Shown here: positions 12,961-13,191 of the stretch, one piece after another
Layout: each line of letters starts with the position of its first letter
Numbering within the stretch: the stretch's first letter is position 1
Source of the DNA: Candidatus Zipacnadia bacterium
GTDB taxonomy: Bacteria; Armatimonadota; UBA5377; JALGUK01
NCBI GenBank assembly: GCA_029820875.1
Contig: JALGUK010000018.1
Span: 663-13,853, forward strand
DNA: 13,191 nucleotides
Direction: 5' to 3'
Notes under the pieces: model-generated
What the model was told of the DNA's origin: nothing
The model's input: only the letters and a program-made list of their open reading frames with translations
Database searches by the model: none
Position numbers and translations under genes: made by a program

Positions 12961-13191
12961 ATGGCAGATAGTGAGAAGTTCGTTCAACTCGGACACGGCG
13001 GCGGGGGGCGGCTGACCTGGGAGTTGATTCATGGCCCGCTGCTGGAAGGATTGAACGGGACCGGGCCGACCAGCCTCGACGACTCCGTCGTAGTCGGGTT
13101 CGGGAACCGGCGCCTCGCCTTTACGACGGACTCGTTCGTCGTCTCGCCCCTGTTCTTCCCCGGAGGCGACATCGGACGGCTGGCCGTGTGC
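12961..13191 (+). CDS. hypE: Hydrogenase maturation protein HypE (3' end beyond window)
   Basis: HypE dehydrates the carbamoyl group on its C-terminal cysteine to a thiocyanate, using ATP, and donates cyanide to the iron on HypC-HypD. It belongs to the PurM/SelD-like ATPase fold. Only the first 77 codons are present: GHGGGGRLTWELI (11-23), LDDSVVV in place of the usual nDaAvl element, and the strongly conserved TTDSFVVSPLFFPGGDIG (55-72). ATG 12961 has AAGGGG about 5 nt upstream. It starts 15 nt after the hypD stop as read, or 26 nt after the stop of the restored hypD frame. The cysteine-ending C-terminus lies outside the window. Confidence 0.96.
   Translation, partial: MADSEKFVQLGHGGGGRLTWELIHGPLLEGLNGTGPTSLDDSVVVGFGNRRLAFTTDSFVVSPLFFPGGDIGRLAVC

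Overview
The window is bacterial chromosomal DNA of moderately high GC content, with tightly packed, often overlapping genes and frequent GTG or TTG starts. Nothing in it is diagnostic of a phylum. The bacterial t6A set (TsaB, TsaD, TsaE), an RqcH-type NFACT protein, a strong TTGACA/TATAAT promoter and short 'ATTCTTCGCC..GGC..AGAAT' interspersed palindromes would fit a non-proteobacterial lineage such as Armatimonadota or Chloroflexota. That placement is a weak inference.

Left block (1-5500, minus strand). A likely operon is read right to left from a near-consensus promoter at 5473-5500: an ABC exporter half-transporter, a sugar phosphate isomerase/epimerase-like TIM-barrel protein, tsaE, tsaB, rimI and tsaD. 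tsaD is cut by the window edge just before its stop codon. TsaB, TsaD and TsaE transfer the threonylcarbamoyl group to A37 of ANN-decoding tRNAs. The enzyme that makes the intermediate (TsaC/Sua5) is not in the window. The exporter promoter has a perfect 12-bp palindrome in its spacer. It is followed, at leaderless distance, by a 14-codon ORF containing a run of eight G that lies one base out of frame with the transporter.

Middle block (5404-8370). A short plus-strand gene for a BON-like protein has its own -10 box and converges on, and overlaps by 32 bp, the minus-strand gene for the ribosome-rescue factor RqcH (NFACT). Upstream of rqcH is a small secreted protein of unknown function. Then comes about 370 bp of non-coding DNA with G/C runs, palindromic repeat-like elements and a good plus-strand promoter at 8158-8185.

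Right block (8371-13191, plus strand). This is a hydrogenase maturation operon in the order hypA-hypB-hypF-hypC-hypD-hypE (hypE truncated by the window end), with overlapping or nearly touching genes. HypA and HypB handle nickel. HypF, HypE, HypC and HypD build and deliver the Fe(CN)2CO unit of [NiFe] hydrogenases. No hydrogenase structural gene is visible.

The most notable observation is in hypD. The C-terminal region carrying two of the expected cluster cysteines is missing. The reading frame runs into an arginine-rich nonsense tail, while the expected family ending (EGACAAEHRYR, then TAA) lies intact in another frame a few bases on. The simplest explanation is a net loss of roughly 68 nt, either as a real mutation or as an assembly collapse. 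I found no mobile element, CRISPR array, tRNA or rRNA. Apart from the hypD lesion and the exporter promoter region, the genes belong to known families, and I do not see an undescribed multi-gene system.
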